DNA from: Mycolicibacterium sp. TY81
GTDB taxonomy: Bacteria > Actinomycetota > Actinomycetes > Mycobacteriales > Mycobacteriaceae
Direction of reading: 5' to 3'
NCBI RefSeq assembly: GCF_018326285.1
Contig: NZ_AP023362.1
Location: 5,270,001 to 5,334,000, forward strand
Length of the DNA: 64,000 bases
Shown: in pieces, positions 8,265 to 17,735 of the stretch
How the letters are laid out: each line of letters begins with the position of its first letter
How positions within the stretch are numbered: the stretch's first letter is position 1
Translations under genes and position numbers: made by a program
Notes under the pieces: model-generated
What the model was told of the DNA's origin: nothing
The model's input: only the letters and a program-made list of their open reading frames with translations
Databases searched by the model: none

Positions 8265-9437
8265 ATGTCACAAGCCGACGAAGCGGTAGATCCGGTGGTA
8301 CGCAAGGCCGCAGCCTGGTCGTGGCGGTTCTTGGCGATCTTCGGCGCGGTGCTCGCCGTGCTGTGGATCGTCATCAAGCTCGAGGTCATCGTGGTGCCCG
8401 TGCTGCTGGCCATGTTGGCCACGGCCTTCCTGCTGCCGGCCGTGGACCTGCTGACCCGGCGCGGTCTGCCGCGCGGCGCGGCCGTCGCGGTGATGCTGCT
8501 GAGTTCCATCGTGGTGATGGGCGGCATCCTGACGTTCGTCGTCTTCCAATTCATCGACGGCGCACCGGCTTTGGTGGAGCAGGTCACCAAGAGCATCGAC
8601 GGCGCCCGCAAGTGGCTGACCGAGGGCCCGATCCTGCACCTGAGCGCCGACCAGATCAACAGCGTCGGCCAGACCGCCATCGATGCCCTCAAGAACAACC
8701 AGTCCAAGCTCACCAGCGGGGTCTTCTCCACCGCCGGCGCGCTGACCGAGATCGTCACCGGCCTGCTGCTGACCCTCTTCACCCTGATCTTCCTGCTGCA
8801 CGGCGGGCGGGACATCTATGCGTTCGTCACCAAGATCATCCCGTCGTCCGTGCGGGACCGGGTGCGCGAGGCCGGCCGGGCCGGATTCGGCTCCCTGATC
8901 GGATACGTCCGCGCCACGTTCGTGGTGGCGATGGTCGACGCCGTCGGTATCGGCACCGGTTTGGCGATCATGGGGGTGCCGCTCGCGCTGCCGCTGGCGT
9001 CGCTGGTGTTCCTCGGCGCGTTCGTCCCGCTGGTCGGTGCGGTCGTGACCGGTTTCGTGGCCGTGGTGGTGGCACTGATCGCCAAGGGCTGGATCTACGC
9101 GCTGATCGCGCTCGGCCTGATCATCGCCGTGCAGCAGCTGGAGGCGCACGTGCTGCAGCCGATCGTCATGGGCCGTGCGGTGTCGGTCCACCCGCTCGCC
9201 GTCGTGCTGGCGATCGCCGGCGGCAGCGTCACCGCAGGCGTCATCGGCGCGTTGATCGCCGTGCCCATCGTCGCATTCCTCAACAGCGCCATCCGGGTGC
9301 TGACCGCTGACAATCCACGCGCCACCGAGGCCGAGGTACTCGCCGAGGCCGGTTCGGTCGCGGCCGCGGCGGTGTCGCCGGGGGACACGCCGCCAGCTAC
9401 AGACGGCCCTCCCGGCGCAGCAGATCCGCAGCGCTGA
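8265..9437 (+). CDS. AI-2E family transporter (Rv0205-like)
   Basis: A 390-residue membrane protein. ATG 8265 (MSQADEAVD) is preferred over the longer start at 8184, which would add an Arg-rich stretch unlike the family. Eight TM helices with the typical layout: two at the N-terminus, an extracytoplasmic helical segment (about 85-150), a hairpin, then [49 protein letters not shown] and [22 protein letters not shown], the family signature. Members include AI-2 exporters and Na+/H+ antiporters, so the substrate is unknown. The last 41 nt overlap the end of mmpL3 on the other strand. Confidence 0.88.
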   Translation: MSQADEAVDPVVRKAAAWSWRFLAIFGAVLAVLWIVIKLEVIVVPVLLAMLATAFLLPAVDLLTRRGLPRGAAVAVMLLSSIVVMGGILTFVVFQFIDGAPALVEQVTKSIDGARKWLTEGPILHLSADQINSVGQTAIDALKNNQSKLTSGVFSTAGALTEIVTGLLLTLFTLIFLLHGGRDIYAFVTKIIPSSVRDRVREAGRAGFGSLIGYVRATFVVAMVDAVGIGTGLAIMGVPLALPLASLVFLGAFVPLVGAVVTGFVAVVVALIAKGWIYALIALGLIIAVQQLEAHVLQPIVMGRAVSVHPLAVVLAIAGGSVTAGVIGALIAVPIVAFLNSAIRVLTADNPRATEAEVLAEAGSVAAAAVSPGDTPPATDGPPGAADPQR

Positions 9438-12375
9438 CCCCGCCGCCGGTGCCGCGACGCTGAGTTTCGGCGGTATCGATCTTCTCGGTGGCGTCAGGGG
9501 TGTCGGCCGGCTGGGCGCGGAACGCCGTGGTCGGCTCGTTGCCCTGGTCGCCGGGTGCGTCTGACGGCGTCTGAATCTGCGGCCCGGAGGCGCTGATGTT
9601 GCCGCGCAGCTGCCCGAGCCACGACTCGATCTCCCGGTTGCCCGGACCGCCCTGACCCTGGCCCGGCTCGGCGGGACGGCCCGCTCCCGGCGCGCGGAAC
9701 GCCGTGGTGGCGGGCTCGGAGGCCGGACCGAAGGCGGTGGTCGCCGGGTCGCCGATCGCGGTGGTCGGCGGCGTCGGGTCCCCGTTCTGCGGGGTGACGG
9801 CGCGGGTCACGTTCGACACCACGTTGCGGAAGGCGCCCTTGGCGGCGCTGAACCGCGTGGTCGCGGGTTCAGCAGACGAGGGTGCGGGCGGGGCCTGCGG
9901 TGCCGGGGGCTGCGGCGGAGCGCTCGGCATCCGGTTGGTGGGTGCCTGGCTCGGCGGCTGCGGCTGCCCCGGGGTGATCCGGGTCGGGACGGCGCGCTGG
10001 CCGGGGGCCGGATGCGTGGGATCGTGCGGCGGGCGGACCGGGGCACCGGAACCGACCAGCGCACGGGGATCCTCGGGTTCGCGGACCGCGGGACGCTTGC
10101 GCTCGTCGGGCAGCTCGGTCTCGCCGAGACCCAGCTTCTGCTGAACGCGCTTCATCCACAGCGGCGCCCACCAGCAGTCGTCGCCCAGCAGCTTCATGAC
10201 GGCCGGCACCAGGAACATGCGGATGACGGTGGCGTCGAGCAGCAGCGCCATCAGCAGACCGAATGCCAGGTACTTCATCATCACCAGGTCGGAGAACGCG
10301 AAGGCGCCGACGACGACGGCCAGCACCAGCGCGGCGCCGGTGATCAGGCGGCCCGTGGTGGCGGTACCGATCCGGATGGCCTCGGCGGTGGACATGCCGC
10401 GCTCGCGGGCCTCCACCATGCGGGACACCAGGAACACCTCGTAGTCGGTCGACAGACCCCAGATGACCGCGATGATCAGGCCGATCATCGGCGCCATCAG
10501 CGGCTGCGCGGTGTAGTTCATCAACCCGGAGCCGTGCCCGTTCTCGACGAACATCCAGGTCAGGATGCCCATGGTCGAGCCGAGGGTGAGGGCGCTCATC
10601 AGGGCGGCCTTGATGGGCAGCACCAGTGAGCCGAACGCCAGGAACATCAGGACGGTCGTGGTGATCACCAGGATCGCCACCATCAGCGGCAGTTTCTCGA
10701 ACAGCGTGCTGATGCTGTCCTGTTCGAGCGCTGGGGTGCCGCCGACCATCACCTGGACGCCGTGCGGTTCCTGCAGGGCGCGCAGTTCGTTGATCTTCTC
10801 GCCGGCGTCACCGCTGTTGATGAGGCCGTTGGACAGCACCCGGACGGACGGGTCCTTGCTGCCGCCCTCCTGGTACGTCCGCTCGGCCCACATCTTCGAC
10901 TTGTCGTTGCCGTCCGGCGTCACGAAGCCGCTGATGGTGCCGGCGTTGGCCCGCACCTGGGCGATCTGCTGATCGGTGACGGGCTGGCCGTTGTCGCTCT
11001 TGATGACGAGGGTCAGGGCGTTGGTGCGGAAGCCGGGGAAGAGCTGGTCGAACTCCTCCTGCGCGGTACGGACCGAGTTGTCCGGCGGCAGGTACTTCTC
11101 GCTCATACCGGCGAGGGCCAGCTGTCCCAGTGGGATGACCAGCAGGATCATGCCGATGGTGATCGGCACGGCGAATGCCAGTGGCCGTTTCATCACGACG
11201 TTGACCAACTTGCCCCAGAAGCCCTTCTCGACCTCTTCGCGGGTCTTGGTCTTCTGCGTCTTCTCGGCGAACCAGTCGATGATCTTGCGCGAGAACGGCC
11301 AGTTGGCCAGGAACGGCACCTTCAACAGGGTGCGCACACCGAGCGCGTCGACGTTGGAACCCAGGATGCCCAGCACTGCGGGCAGCACGGTGTTCGACAG
11401 GAACGCGGCCAGCAGCACCGACGCGATGATCGCGTAGGTGATGGACCGCAGGAAGCCCAGCGGGATCAGCAGCAGGGGCAGCGACGACGCGACGATGATC
11501 ACCGCGGAGAACGCGACGGTCCGGCCCGAGGTCATGACGGATCTTCGGACGGCCGCTTCGACGTCGTAGCCCTCGGCCAGTTCTTCTCGGAACCGGCTCA
11601 CGATGAACAGGCCGTAGTCGATCGCGATACCGAAGCCCATCATGGTCACGACCGGCTGGGCGAAGAAGTGCACGGGCCCGAACTCGGCGGTGAACCGCAG
11701 GATGCCGAGCGCGCCACCGATGGTCAGGCCACCGATGATGGCGGGCAGCGCGGCGGCGACCGCGCCACCGAACACGAAGAACAGGACGACCGCGACGAGC
11801 GGCACGATCGCGATCTCGGCGCGTTTCTGGTCGGTGCCGATGGTGCCGGTCAGCTCGCTCGCGAGCGGCTCCAGACCGGCCAGCTTGATGTTGCCGCCGT
11901 TGACCTTGTACAGGTCAGGGGCGACGGACTGGTAGTTCTTCAGGATCGCGTCGTCGTTGTCGCCCTTGAGCGGAACGGTGATGAAGGTGTGGCGCAGGTC
12001 CTGCGTCGTCATCTTCTTCAGCCCGTCGCTGGGCGCTTTCAGCCAGCCGACCCAGGCGACCACCTTGTCCTTGTGGTCGTTGACGAAGGTGTCCAGCTCG
12101 CCGCTGACCTTCTTCTGCCAGGCCGGGTCGGTGATCTTCTTGTCGTCGGGTGGCGTCAGGATGGCCACCACGAGGCTGGTCCGGTCGCGGCCGTAGACCT
12201 CGTCACCGAGCACCGAGGCGGCGACGGACTCGCTGCCTTCGTTGTAGAAGCCACTCTGCGTGACATGCTCGCCGAGACTGGACCCGTACACGGCGCCACC
12301 AAGGCACAGTGCGACCATGACACCGATCACTATGTATCGGAATCGGTACACCGTTCGACCCCACCAGGCGAACAC
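9397..12375 (-). CDS. mmpL3: MmpL3 trehalose monomycolate flippase/exporter
   Basis: A 992-residue RND transporter that moves trehalose monomycolate across the inner membrane for mycolic acid layer assembly; it is essential in mycobacteria. The ATG at 12375 has an AGGAG Shine-Dalgarno and the standard N-terminus [16 protein letters not shown]. Features: TM1; porter domain 1 (about 35-185); the TM2-6 bundle with [16 protein letters not shown] (Asp253-Tyr254); porter domain 2 (about 420-560); the second bundle with [17 protein letters not shown] (Asp644-Tyr645). These two Asp-Tyr pairs form the proton relay. The cytoplasmic tail from about 745 on is long and Pro/Ala/Thr-rich, with repeated TTAFxxxxxPATTAF-like motifs. 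Neighbours match Rv0205-mmpL3-Rv0207c. Confidence 0.97.
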   Translation of the reverse strand: MFAWWGRTVYRFRYIVIGVMVALCLGGAVYGSSLGEHVTQSGFYNEGSESVAASVLGDEVYGRDRTSLVVAILTPPDDKKITDPAWQKKVSGELDTFVNDHKDKVVAWVGWLKAPSDGLKKMTTQDLRHTFITVPLKGDNDDAILKNYQSVAPDLYKVNGGNIKLAGLEPLASELTGTIGTDQKRAEIAIVPLVAVVLFFVFGGAVAAALPAIIGGLTIGGALGILRFTAEFGPVHFFAQPVVTMMGFGIAIDYGLFIVSRFREELAEGYDVEAAVRRSVMTSGRTVAFSAVIIVASSLPLLLIPLGFLRSITYAIIASVLLAAFLSNTVLPAVLGILGSNVDALGVRTLLKVPFLANWPFSRKIIDWFAEKTQKTKTREEVEKGFWGKLVNVVMKRPLAFAVPITIGMILLVIPLGQLALAGMSEKYLPPDNSVRTAQEEFDQLFPGFRTNALTLVIKSDNGQPVTDQQIAQVRANAGTISGFVTPDGNDKSKMWAERTYQEGGSKDPSVRVLSNGLINSGDAGEKINELRALQEPHGVQVMVGGTPALEQDSISTLFEKLPLMVAILVITTTVLMFLAFGSLVLPIKAALMSALTLGSTMGILTWMFVENGHGSGLMNYTAQPLMAPMIGLIIAVIWGLSTDYEVFLVSRMVEARERGMSTAEAIRIGTATTGRLITGAALVLAVVVGAFAFSDLVMMKYLAFGLLMALLLDATVIRMFLVPAVMKLLGDDCWWAPLWMKRVQQKLGLGETELPDERKRPAVREPEDPRALVGSGAPVRPPHDPTHPAPGQRAVPTRITPGQPQPPSQAPTNRMPSAPPQPPAPQAPPAPSSAEPATTRFSAAKGAFRNVVSNVTRAVTPQNGDPTPPTTAIGDPATTAFGPASEPATTAFRAPGAGRPAEPGQGQGGPGNREIESWLGQLRGNISASGPQIQTPSDAPGDQGNEPTTAFRAQPADTPDATEKIDTAETQRRGTGGGVSAADLLRREGRL

Positions 12376-12472
12376 GTCAGCTCCTCACGATTATCTGCAT
12401 AAATTTGAGCTCAAAGGCACCCTCTAAGAGGTTGCCATTTTCAGCCACCGCACACGTCATCTGTAGTTTTTC

Positions 12473-13171
12473 CTAAACGCGCGAGCTCAGCAGCGCGGAC
12501 AACGGCCGGAAGGGCTGCAGCCAGGCGCCCTGTTCAGGCAGCGAATCCAGGCCGATTCGCGGCAGCGGCTCCCGGAAGACACCAGGGATGTCTTCCAGGT
12601 CGACGAAGTCCAAGGTATCCGACGCTAACGCCCAACTGGCATGTTCGCGAAATCCGACCACGGTCGCGGGAGTGCCGTCGTGGGCGATGTCCTCGAGCGG
12701 TTGGCGGAACGCCTGGCCGTCGGCCGAGGCCACATAAATGCCGGCCAGACCCTCGCTGCGGCGCAGCGCGATGTGGGCCAGCATGTCGCTGTCGACGTCG
12801 CTGTCCTCGTCGGTCTTCGGCTTGGCGAACACCGCGAAACCGACGTTCCGCAGGGCCTCCACCCAGGGGCGCACGACGTCGGCGCTACCGGGTGCGATGT
12901 TGGTGAAGACGGTCGCCTCGGGCTCCAGGGACACCGGCGGCTGGTCCGGTCGCCGGCCGTTCGCGATCTCGTTGGTGCGGGCCAGTAGCCAGCGGCCCAG
13001 CGCGTCGAAGCGGGGCCGGTGGGCGGCCGTCGGCCGGCCGCCGAGGATCGACCCGAGGCCCATGTCGAGGTTCGGTGCGTCCCAGACCAGCAGCACCCGG
13101 TGCGGCCGGGGTCCCGGCGGCGGGGTGGGCGGGTAGGGCTTCACCTGTGGAATGGCCTCGGTGATCGTCAC
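12473..13171 (-). CDS. NYN-domain PIN-like protein (Rv0207c-like)
   Basis: A 232-residue soluble protein; the GTG start overlaps the trmB stop (GTGA). After a Pro-rich leader, VLLVWDAPNLDMGLG begins a NYN (PIN-like) nuclease fold: Asp at DAPNLD, a central VFTNI strand, DSDVDSDMLAHIALRR (acidic cluster) and GIYVASADGQAFRQPLEDI, then VVGFREHASWALASDTLDFVDLE. This acidic set is the metal site of NYN ribonucleases. It corresponds to Rv0207c. Coupling with trmB suggests an RNA-related role, but that is inference. The 97 nt between this gene and mmpL3 hold the mmpL3 upstream region. Confidence 0.82.
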   Translation of the reverse strand: MTITEAIPQVKPYPPTPPPGPRPHRVLLVWDAPNLDMGLGSILGGRPTAAHRPRFDALGRWLLARTNEIANGRRPDQPPVSLEPEATVFTNIAPGSADVVRPWVEALRNVGFAVFAKPKTDEDSDVDSDMLAHIALRRSEGLAGIYVASADGQAFRQPLEDIAHDGTPATVVGFREHASWALASDTLDFVDLEDIPGVFREPLPRIGLDSLPEQGAWLQPFRPLSALLSSRV

Positions 13172-13971
13172 TCGGGCTTCTCCCAGATGAGTTCGGTGAT
13201 GGGGCTGCCCATCCGCATGCCGCGCGCCTCATATTTGGTCGTGGGGCGTCGCACCGAGATCGGCAGGTCGGCATCGGCCGACGTGCGCTTCAGGGTCGGC
13301 TCGGCGTCGCCGACTTCGGCGATCTGCACGGCGTAGTCGGCGTGGTCGGTGGCCGCGTGCAGGATGCCGCCGGGCTTGAGGCGGCTGGAGATCAGCGCCA
13401 CCGTCTCGGCCTGCAGGAGCCGGCGCTTGTGGTGGCGGGCCTTGGGCCAGGGATCCGGGAAGAACACGCGCACGGCGGTCAGGGTGCCCGGCGCGATCAT
13501 GTGTTCCAGCACATCGACGCCGTCGCCGCGGACGAATCTCACATTCGTCAGGCCGGCCCGGTCGACGCCGCCGAGCAGCTGCGCCAGGCCCTTGCGGTAG
13601 ACCTCGACCGCGATGACGTCGAGGTGTGGTTCCTCCTGCGCCATGGCCAGGGTCGAGATGCCGGTGCCGCTGCCGATTTCCAACACCACCGGCGCGGTGC
13701 GGCCGAACCAGGCGGCGGTGTCGATGAGGCCCGCCGCGGTGCCATCTTCGGAGCGGGCGACTTTGCCCAGCTCAGGCCAGCGCCGGTCCCACGTGCTCTG
13801 CTGTCCGGTGGACAGGGTCGACCGGCGGGACCGGAAGCTGGTCACGCGGCGATGCTGGTGGGTGGGTGCGGCGGTGGTTTCGGTGGCCGGCTCGTTTTCG
13901 GCCGCCGAGGCGCCGGCCGACGAGGCAGCGTCGTCCTCGCGCTGGGCATACATTCGTCCATCGTCTCTCAT
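13168..13971 (-). CDS. trmB: tRNA (guanine-N7-)-methyltransferase TrmB
   Basis: A 267-residue SAM-dependent methyltransferase that makes m7G46 in tRNA variable loops. The start is ATG 13971 (MRDDGRMYAQ), which aligns with the M. tuberculosis N-terminus; the frame extends to 14013 without support. A low-complexity segment (about 10-45) precedes the core. SAM motif I is VVLEIGSGTG (residues 95-104), and the TrmB signature FFPDPWPKARHHKRRL begins at about residue 170. LHAATDHADYA and the C-terminal PTTKYEARG motif complete the tRNA-binding site. Overlaps the NYN gene by four bases; corresponds to Rv0208c. Confidence 0.95.
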   Translation of the reverse strand: MRDDGRMYAQREDDAASSAGASAAENEPATETTAAPTHQHRRVTSFRSRRSTLSTGQQSTWDRRWPELGKVARSEDGTAAGLIDTAAWFGRTAPVVLEIGSGTGISTLAMAQEEPHLDVIAVEVYRKGLAQLLGGVDRAGLTNVRFVRGDGVDVLEHMIAPGTLTAVRVFFPDPWPKARHHKRRLLQAETVALISSRLKPGGILHAATDHADYAVQIAEVGDAEPTLKRTSADADLPISVRRPTTKYEARGMRMGSPITELIWEKPE

Positions 13972-14078
13972 CCGGCTGTGAGAGCCCGCATCGTGGTGCA
14001 GATTGATACCCAACAGTTGCCTGGAAAACGGCGTCGGCCGGACCCGCGCCGAGGTGCGACGATGGCATCCGGGGGTAG

Positions 14079-15077
14079 GTGGTGTCAGGGGATCTTTGGC
14101 AGCGGTTCACCGCGGAGCTGCAGCGGTTGACGAACGACGTGCCGGGCCTGGCGCATGTTGTCGCGGGCCCCGAACCGGACGACGCCGCCGGCCGGTACCG
14201 GTCGATATGTGCAGTGCTGAGTGAAATCGCCTGGACGGCAAACGAATTGGATGACGATCGGGTGCACCGGTGGTTGGCCTCCGATGCGATGGCGGCCCTG
14301 CGTACGGCCGCGGCGACGGCAGCGCTGACAGCCGACGGCCTGGTTGTCGAGGCCGCCATGGACCCCGACGCCCAGCTGCGGCGGGCGCTGCACTGGCGCC
14401 GTCACGGCCGTCGCACCACCACCGACCTGCACCGACGCTGCGCCGCGGACCTCACGCGCGGGTCATTGCGGCTACTCGCACGTGCGGGAGTGCGACGCGT
14501 GACGTCTCGACTGGAACTTCAGCGCATCCGGCTGGAGCTGCTTCGCGAGTCCCGCCGGCAGTACGGCGACCTGCACGCCGAACTGCTCACTCGGGTGCCG
14601 TCCCGGCGGCTCGCGACCGGGAATTTCGAAGCCCGCGTCCGCGAGCGGCTGGTGGAGCAAGCTGCGCGGATTCGCGACGAGACCACGTTCGCGCTCGGCG
14701 CTCCCAAGGCCGACGGCCGGTGGCCGGCACCCGGCATCCCGGGGCCGGTGCTGGCCCAGCGCCCGGACGAGGTGTGGTTGGGCCTCGTGCTGGGCGCGGG
14801 TTTCGGCCTGGGCGCGGCATTGGGGCTGGCCAGGGTGATGACTGGGCTGGCCGGCGTGCCCGACGGCATCGGCGGCGGCGTGGGGCTGGTGCTCGGTCTC
14901 GCGCTGACGGCGGCGGTCATCGCGGGCCGCGCCCGGCTGCATCGGCGGGCGGTGCTGGACCGGTGGGTCGGGACGGCCGTCGCGGCGGCACGGCAGGCGA
15001 GTGAAGAGGAACTGGCGTACCGGTTACTGGAGGCGCAGGCGGTGATGGCGTCCGCACATCACAAAACGAAAAATTGA
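14079..15077 (+). CDS. Conserved two-TM protein (Rv0209-like)
   Basis: A 332-residue protein of unknown function. Start GTG 14079 or the adjacent GTG 14082; a GGGGG run at 14071-14075 fits the second better. Residues 1-215 are helical, charged and Arg-rich (DLTRGSLRLLARAGVRRVTSRLELQRIRLELLRESRRQ), possibly a coiled coil. Residues 232-255 and 262-284 form two Gly-rich TM helices separated by GVPDGIG, and the C-terminus returns to the cytoplasm. The gene order (trmB, this gene, PEP carboxykinase) matches Rv0209/Rv0210. It resembles dynamin-accessory or GTPase-tail proteins in composition only; I do not assign a function. Confidence 0.65.
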   Translation: MVSGDLWQRFTAELQRLTNDVPGLAHVVAGPEPDDAAGRYRSICAVLSEIAWTANELDDDRVHRWLASDAMAALRTAAATAALTADGLVVEAAMDPDAQLRRALHWRRHGRRTTTDLHRRCAADLTRGSLRLLARAGVRRVTSRLELQRIRLELLRESRRQYGDLHAELLTRVPSRRLATGNFEARVRERLVEQAARIRDETTFALGAPKADGRWPAPGIPGPVLAQRPDEVWLGLVLGAGFGLGAALGLARVMTGLAGVPDGIGGGVGLVLGLALTAAVIAGRARLHRRAVLDRWVGTAVAAARQASEEELAYRLLEAQAVMASAHHKTKN

Positions 15078-15293
15078 CCGCTTTACGAATTGTGCCCACC
15101 GAAGCGCTCGCGCTACTGACGGGTAACCGGCAGTTGGCGCCCTCAAACGCGTTACCTGCGGGTTCGGGACCCGTGATTGGGCTTTCTGAATCGTTCTTGT
15201 GAGAGATCGGACAGCAGCCCGATTGTCCACTTGTATGTCACTCACGTTAACCTCTAAAGAGGTATAGCTGCGATTTGCGAGCAGGAGAATTTG

Positions 15294-17123
15294 ATGACCT
15301 CAGCGACCATTCCCGGTCTCGACGCCGCACCGACCAATCACGCCGGGCTACTCGCCTGGGTTCGTGAAGTTGCGGAGCTGACTCAGCCCGACCGGGTGAT
15401 GTTCGCCGACGGCTCGGCCGAGGAGTACGACCGTCTCGCCGCTCAGCTCGTCGAGGCCGGCACCTTCCAGAAGCTGAACCCGGAGAAGCAGCCGAATTCC
15501 TATCTCGCACTGTCGGATCCGTCGGACGTTGCTCGCGTCGAGTCGCGGACCTTCATCTGCTCGCAGCGCGAAGAGGACGCCGGGCCCACCAACAACTGGA
15601 TGGATCCCGCCGAGATGCGCGGCATCATGACCGACCTCTACCGCGGCTGCATGCGCGGCCGCACCATGTGGGTCGTGCCCTTCTGCATGGGCCCGCTGGA
15701 CGCCGAGGATCCCAAGCTCGGCGTCGAGATCACCGACTCGGAGTACGTCGTCGTCTCGATGCGCACCATGACGCGCATGGGTGCCAAGGCGCTGGCCAAG
15801 CTCGGCGACGACGGCTTCTTCGTCAAGGCGCTGCACTCGCTCGGTGCACCGCTGGAGCCCGGCCAGAAGGACGTGCCGTGGCCGTGCAATGACACCAAGT
15901 ACATCACCCACTTCCCCGAGACCCGCGAGATCTGGAGCTACGGCTCGGGCTATGGCGGCAACGCGCTGCTGGGCAAGAAGTGCTACTCGCTGCGTATCGC
16001 CTCGGCCATGGCGCACGACGAGGGTTGGCTCGCCGAGCACATGCTGATCCTCAAGCTCATCTCGCCGGAGAACAAGGCGTACTACATTGCCGCGGCGTTC
16101 CCGTCGGCCTGCGGCAAGACCAACCTCGCGATGTTGCAGCCCACCATTCCGGGCTGGCGCGCCGAGACCGTCGGCGACGACATCGCCTGGATGCGTTTCG
16201 GCAAGGACGGCCGGCTGTACGCCGTCAACCCCGAGTTCGGCTTCTTCGGCGTCGCGCCGGGCACCAACTGGTCGTCGAACCCGAACGCCATGAAGACCAT
16301 CGCCGCCGGCAACACCGTCTTCACCAACGTCGCCAAGACCGACGACGGTGACGTCTGGTGGGAAGGCCTCGAGGGCGAGCCGGAGCACCTCATCGACTGG
16401 AAGGGCCAGGACTGGATCCTGCGGGAAACGGAGACCAAGGCGGCGCACCCGAACTCGCGCTACTGCACCCCGATCTCGCAGTGCCCGTCGGTCGCCCCCG
16501 AGTGGGACGACCCGCAGGGTGTGCCGATCTCGGCGATCCTGTTCGGCGGCCGCCGCAAGACGACGGTGCCGCTGATCACGCAGGCCCGCGACTGGCAGCA
16601 CGGCGTCTTCATCGGCGCCACCCTGGGCTCCGAGCAGACCGCCGCCGCCGAGGGCAAGGTCGGCACCGTGCGCCGCGACCCGATGGCCATGCTGCCGTTC
16701 CTCGGCTACCACGTCGGTGACTACTTCCAGCACTGGATCAACATCGGCAAGAACGCCGACGAGTCCAAGATGCCGAAGATCTTCTTCGTCAACTGGTTCC
16801 GCCGCGGCGACGACGGCCGCTTCCTGTGGCCGGGCTTCGGTGAGAACAGCCGCGTGCTGAAGTGGGCCATCGAGCGCATCGAGCACCAGGCCGAGGGCAA
16901 GAGCACCCCGATCGGCATCGTGCCGACCGCCGCTGACCTGGACCTGGAGGGTCTGGACGTGTCGGCTGCCGACGTCGACGAGGCGCTGGCCGTGCGTGTC
17001 GACGAGTGGCAGAACGAGCTGCCGCTGATCGAAGAGTGGTTCGAGTTCGTCGGCGAGAAGCTGCCGACCGGCATCAAGGACGAGTTCGACGCCCTCAAGC
17101 ACCGCTTGGCTGAAGAGGCCTAA
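15294..17123 (+). CDS. pckG: Phosphoenolpyruvate carboxykinase (GTP)
   Basis: A 609-residue GTP-dependent PEPCK (EC 4.1.1.32), converting oxaloacetate to PEP in gluconeogenesis from fatty acids and steroids. ATG 15294 is chosen over TTG 15291 because it sits six nt after GCAGGAG. Visible signature: FPSACGKTN, with reactive Cys273 and Lys275 (kinase-1a P-loop); upstream, [15 protein letters not shown]; downstream, the metal-site region [35 protein letters not shown] and [15 protein letters not shown]. Length and sequence are typical of actinobacterial PckA/PckG (Rv0211). A strong hairpin follows the stop. In mycobacteria it is needed for growth on lipids, which suits the lipid-catabolic genes downstream. 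Confidence 0.97.
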   Translation: MTSATIPGLDAAPTNHAGLLAWVREVAELTQPDRVMFADGSAEEYDRLAAQLVEAGTFQKLNPEKQPNSYLALSDPSDVARVESRTFICSQREEDAGPTNNWMDPAEMRGIMTDLYRGCMRGRTMWVVPFCMGPLDAEDPKLGVEITDSEYVVVSMRTMTRMGAKALAKLGDDGFFVKALHSLGAPLEPGQKDVPWPCNDTKYITHFPETREIWSYGSGYGGNALLGKKCYSLRIASAMAHDEGWLAEHMLILKLISPENKAYYIAAAFPSACGKTNLAMLQPTIPGWRAETVGDDIAWMRFGKDGRLYAVNPEFGFFGVAPGTNWSSNPNAMKTIAAGNTVFTNVAKTDDGDVWWEGLEGEPEHLIDWKGQDWILRETETKAAHPNSRYCTPISQCPSVAPEWDDPQGVPISAILFGGRRKTTVPLITQARDWQHGVFIGATLGSEQTAAAEGKVGTVRRDPMAMLPFLGYHVGDYFQHWINIGKNADESKMPKIFFVNWFRRGDDGRFLWPGFGENSRVLKWAIERIEHQAEGKSTPIGIVPTAADLDLEGLDVSAADVDEALAVRVDEWQNELPLIEEWFEFVGEKLPTGIKDEFDALKHRLAEEA

Positions 17124-17142
17124 GAGCTCCCTCGCACAAACA

Positions 17143-17178
17143 CACGACCCCCGGTCTCCCAGGAGATCGGGGGTCGTG
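17143..17178 (+). terminator. Intrinsic terminator after pckG
   Basis: Arms CACGACCCCCG (17143-17153) and CGGGGGTCGTG (17168-17178) with a loop that also pairs (TCTCC/GGAGA), followed by GGTTTTGG. It begins 20 nt after the pckG stop. Confidence 0.85.
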
Positions 17179-17195
17179 GGTTTTGGGGCGATCCA

Positions 17196-17257
17196 CCGCG
17201 AATGTGCGTCCAGATCGCGGATCGGGTGGCGGAGACGCGCTACGTGCACACTCGCGG
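17196..17257. repeat. CAGATCG-type palindromic repeat, copy A
   Basis: Left arm 17196-17217 (TGTGCGTCCAGATCG at its inner end), 18-nt middle (17218-17235), right arm 17236-17257; 15 of 22 positions pair. The same layout (about 21-nt arms, 18-nt middle, CAGATCG inner motif, GATCxGG just inside) recurs at 50939-50998 and 51020-51079. No ORF with protein-like content covers it. Confidence 0.55.
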
Positions 17258-17339
17258 CGTAACAGGCGAATATCTGCCTGCGACGCGACGGCTTTCCCGC
17301 TCGTCCGCGAGGTCGAATCCGGTCCGGGGCGCAGCAGCG

Positions 17340-17468
17340 AAGTACCTAGCGTCAATCATGGCCTGCAGAACTGCCGGTGATTGAAGCCAAGTACTTTCTC
17401 CGGGCGCTAGCGGTCCCTTAGTTCAATCGACACCGGCAATGGCGGTCATGATTGAAGCCACGTACTTT
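17340..17468. repeat. Three-unit repeat (one inverted, two direct)
   Basis: The 20-mer TGATTGAAGCCAAGTACTTT occurs at 17378-17397, again with one change at 17449-17468, and in inverted form, diverged, at 17340-17359. The inverted and first direct units form an imperfect hairpin; the third unit has its own small inverted repeat (CAATC...GATTG, 17424-17454). From here to 17735 I see no gene, only a few AT-richer stretches that may hold the antiporter promoter. Confidence 0.6.
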
Positions 17469-17735
17469 GCCTCGGGACCCGGCACTGACGCCGGTCCTGA
17501 AGGCAACCAGGGGTCCAGGCTGGGTCGATGACTGTCAGGTTCGGCGCCGTGAATGGCTCGTTGAGGACTCGACGGCTTCCCGCCACAAATGATCTTGATT
17601 AGCCACACAATCGAGTTAGGGTAACCGAACTCAAAACGTCCAGCACGCTGACCAGCAAATTCAGCGTCACAAGCCGAACCAATTCGTAGCAACGCTAAGT
17701 TGCTGGAACGGTTTTGGGCGGCTAGCGTCAGCGGC

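Noticed and set aside
12404..12431. TTTGAGCTCAAA and CCTCT-A-AGAGG palindromes upstream of mmpL3, with a GATAAT box
   Set aside because: The box would put the transcription start inside the Shine-Dalgarno of mmpL3, and the palindromes match no regulator known to me. A similar CCTCTAAAGAGG before pckG (15251-15262) is probably coincidental.
15348..17249. Long minus-strand ORF opposite pckG
   Set aside because: Antisense shadow; it crosses the terminator and has no recognisable domain.
17179..17735. A small gene in the pckG-antiporter gap
   Set aside because: The short ORFs here are repeat-derived, lack Shine-Dalgarno sequences and show no protein-like pattern.
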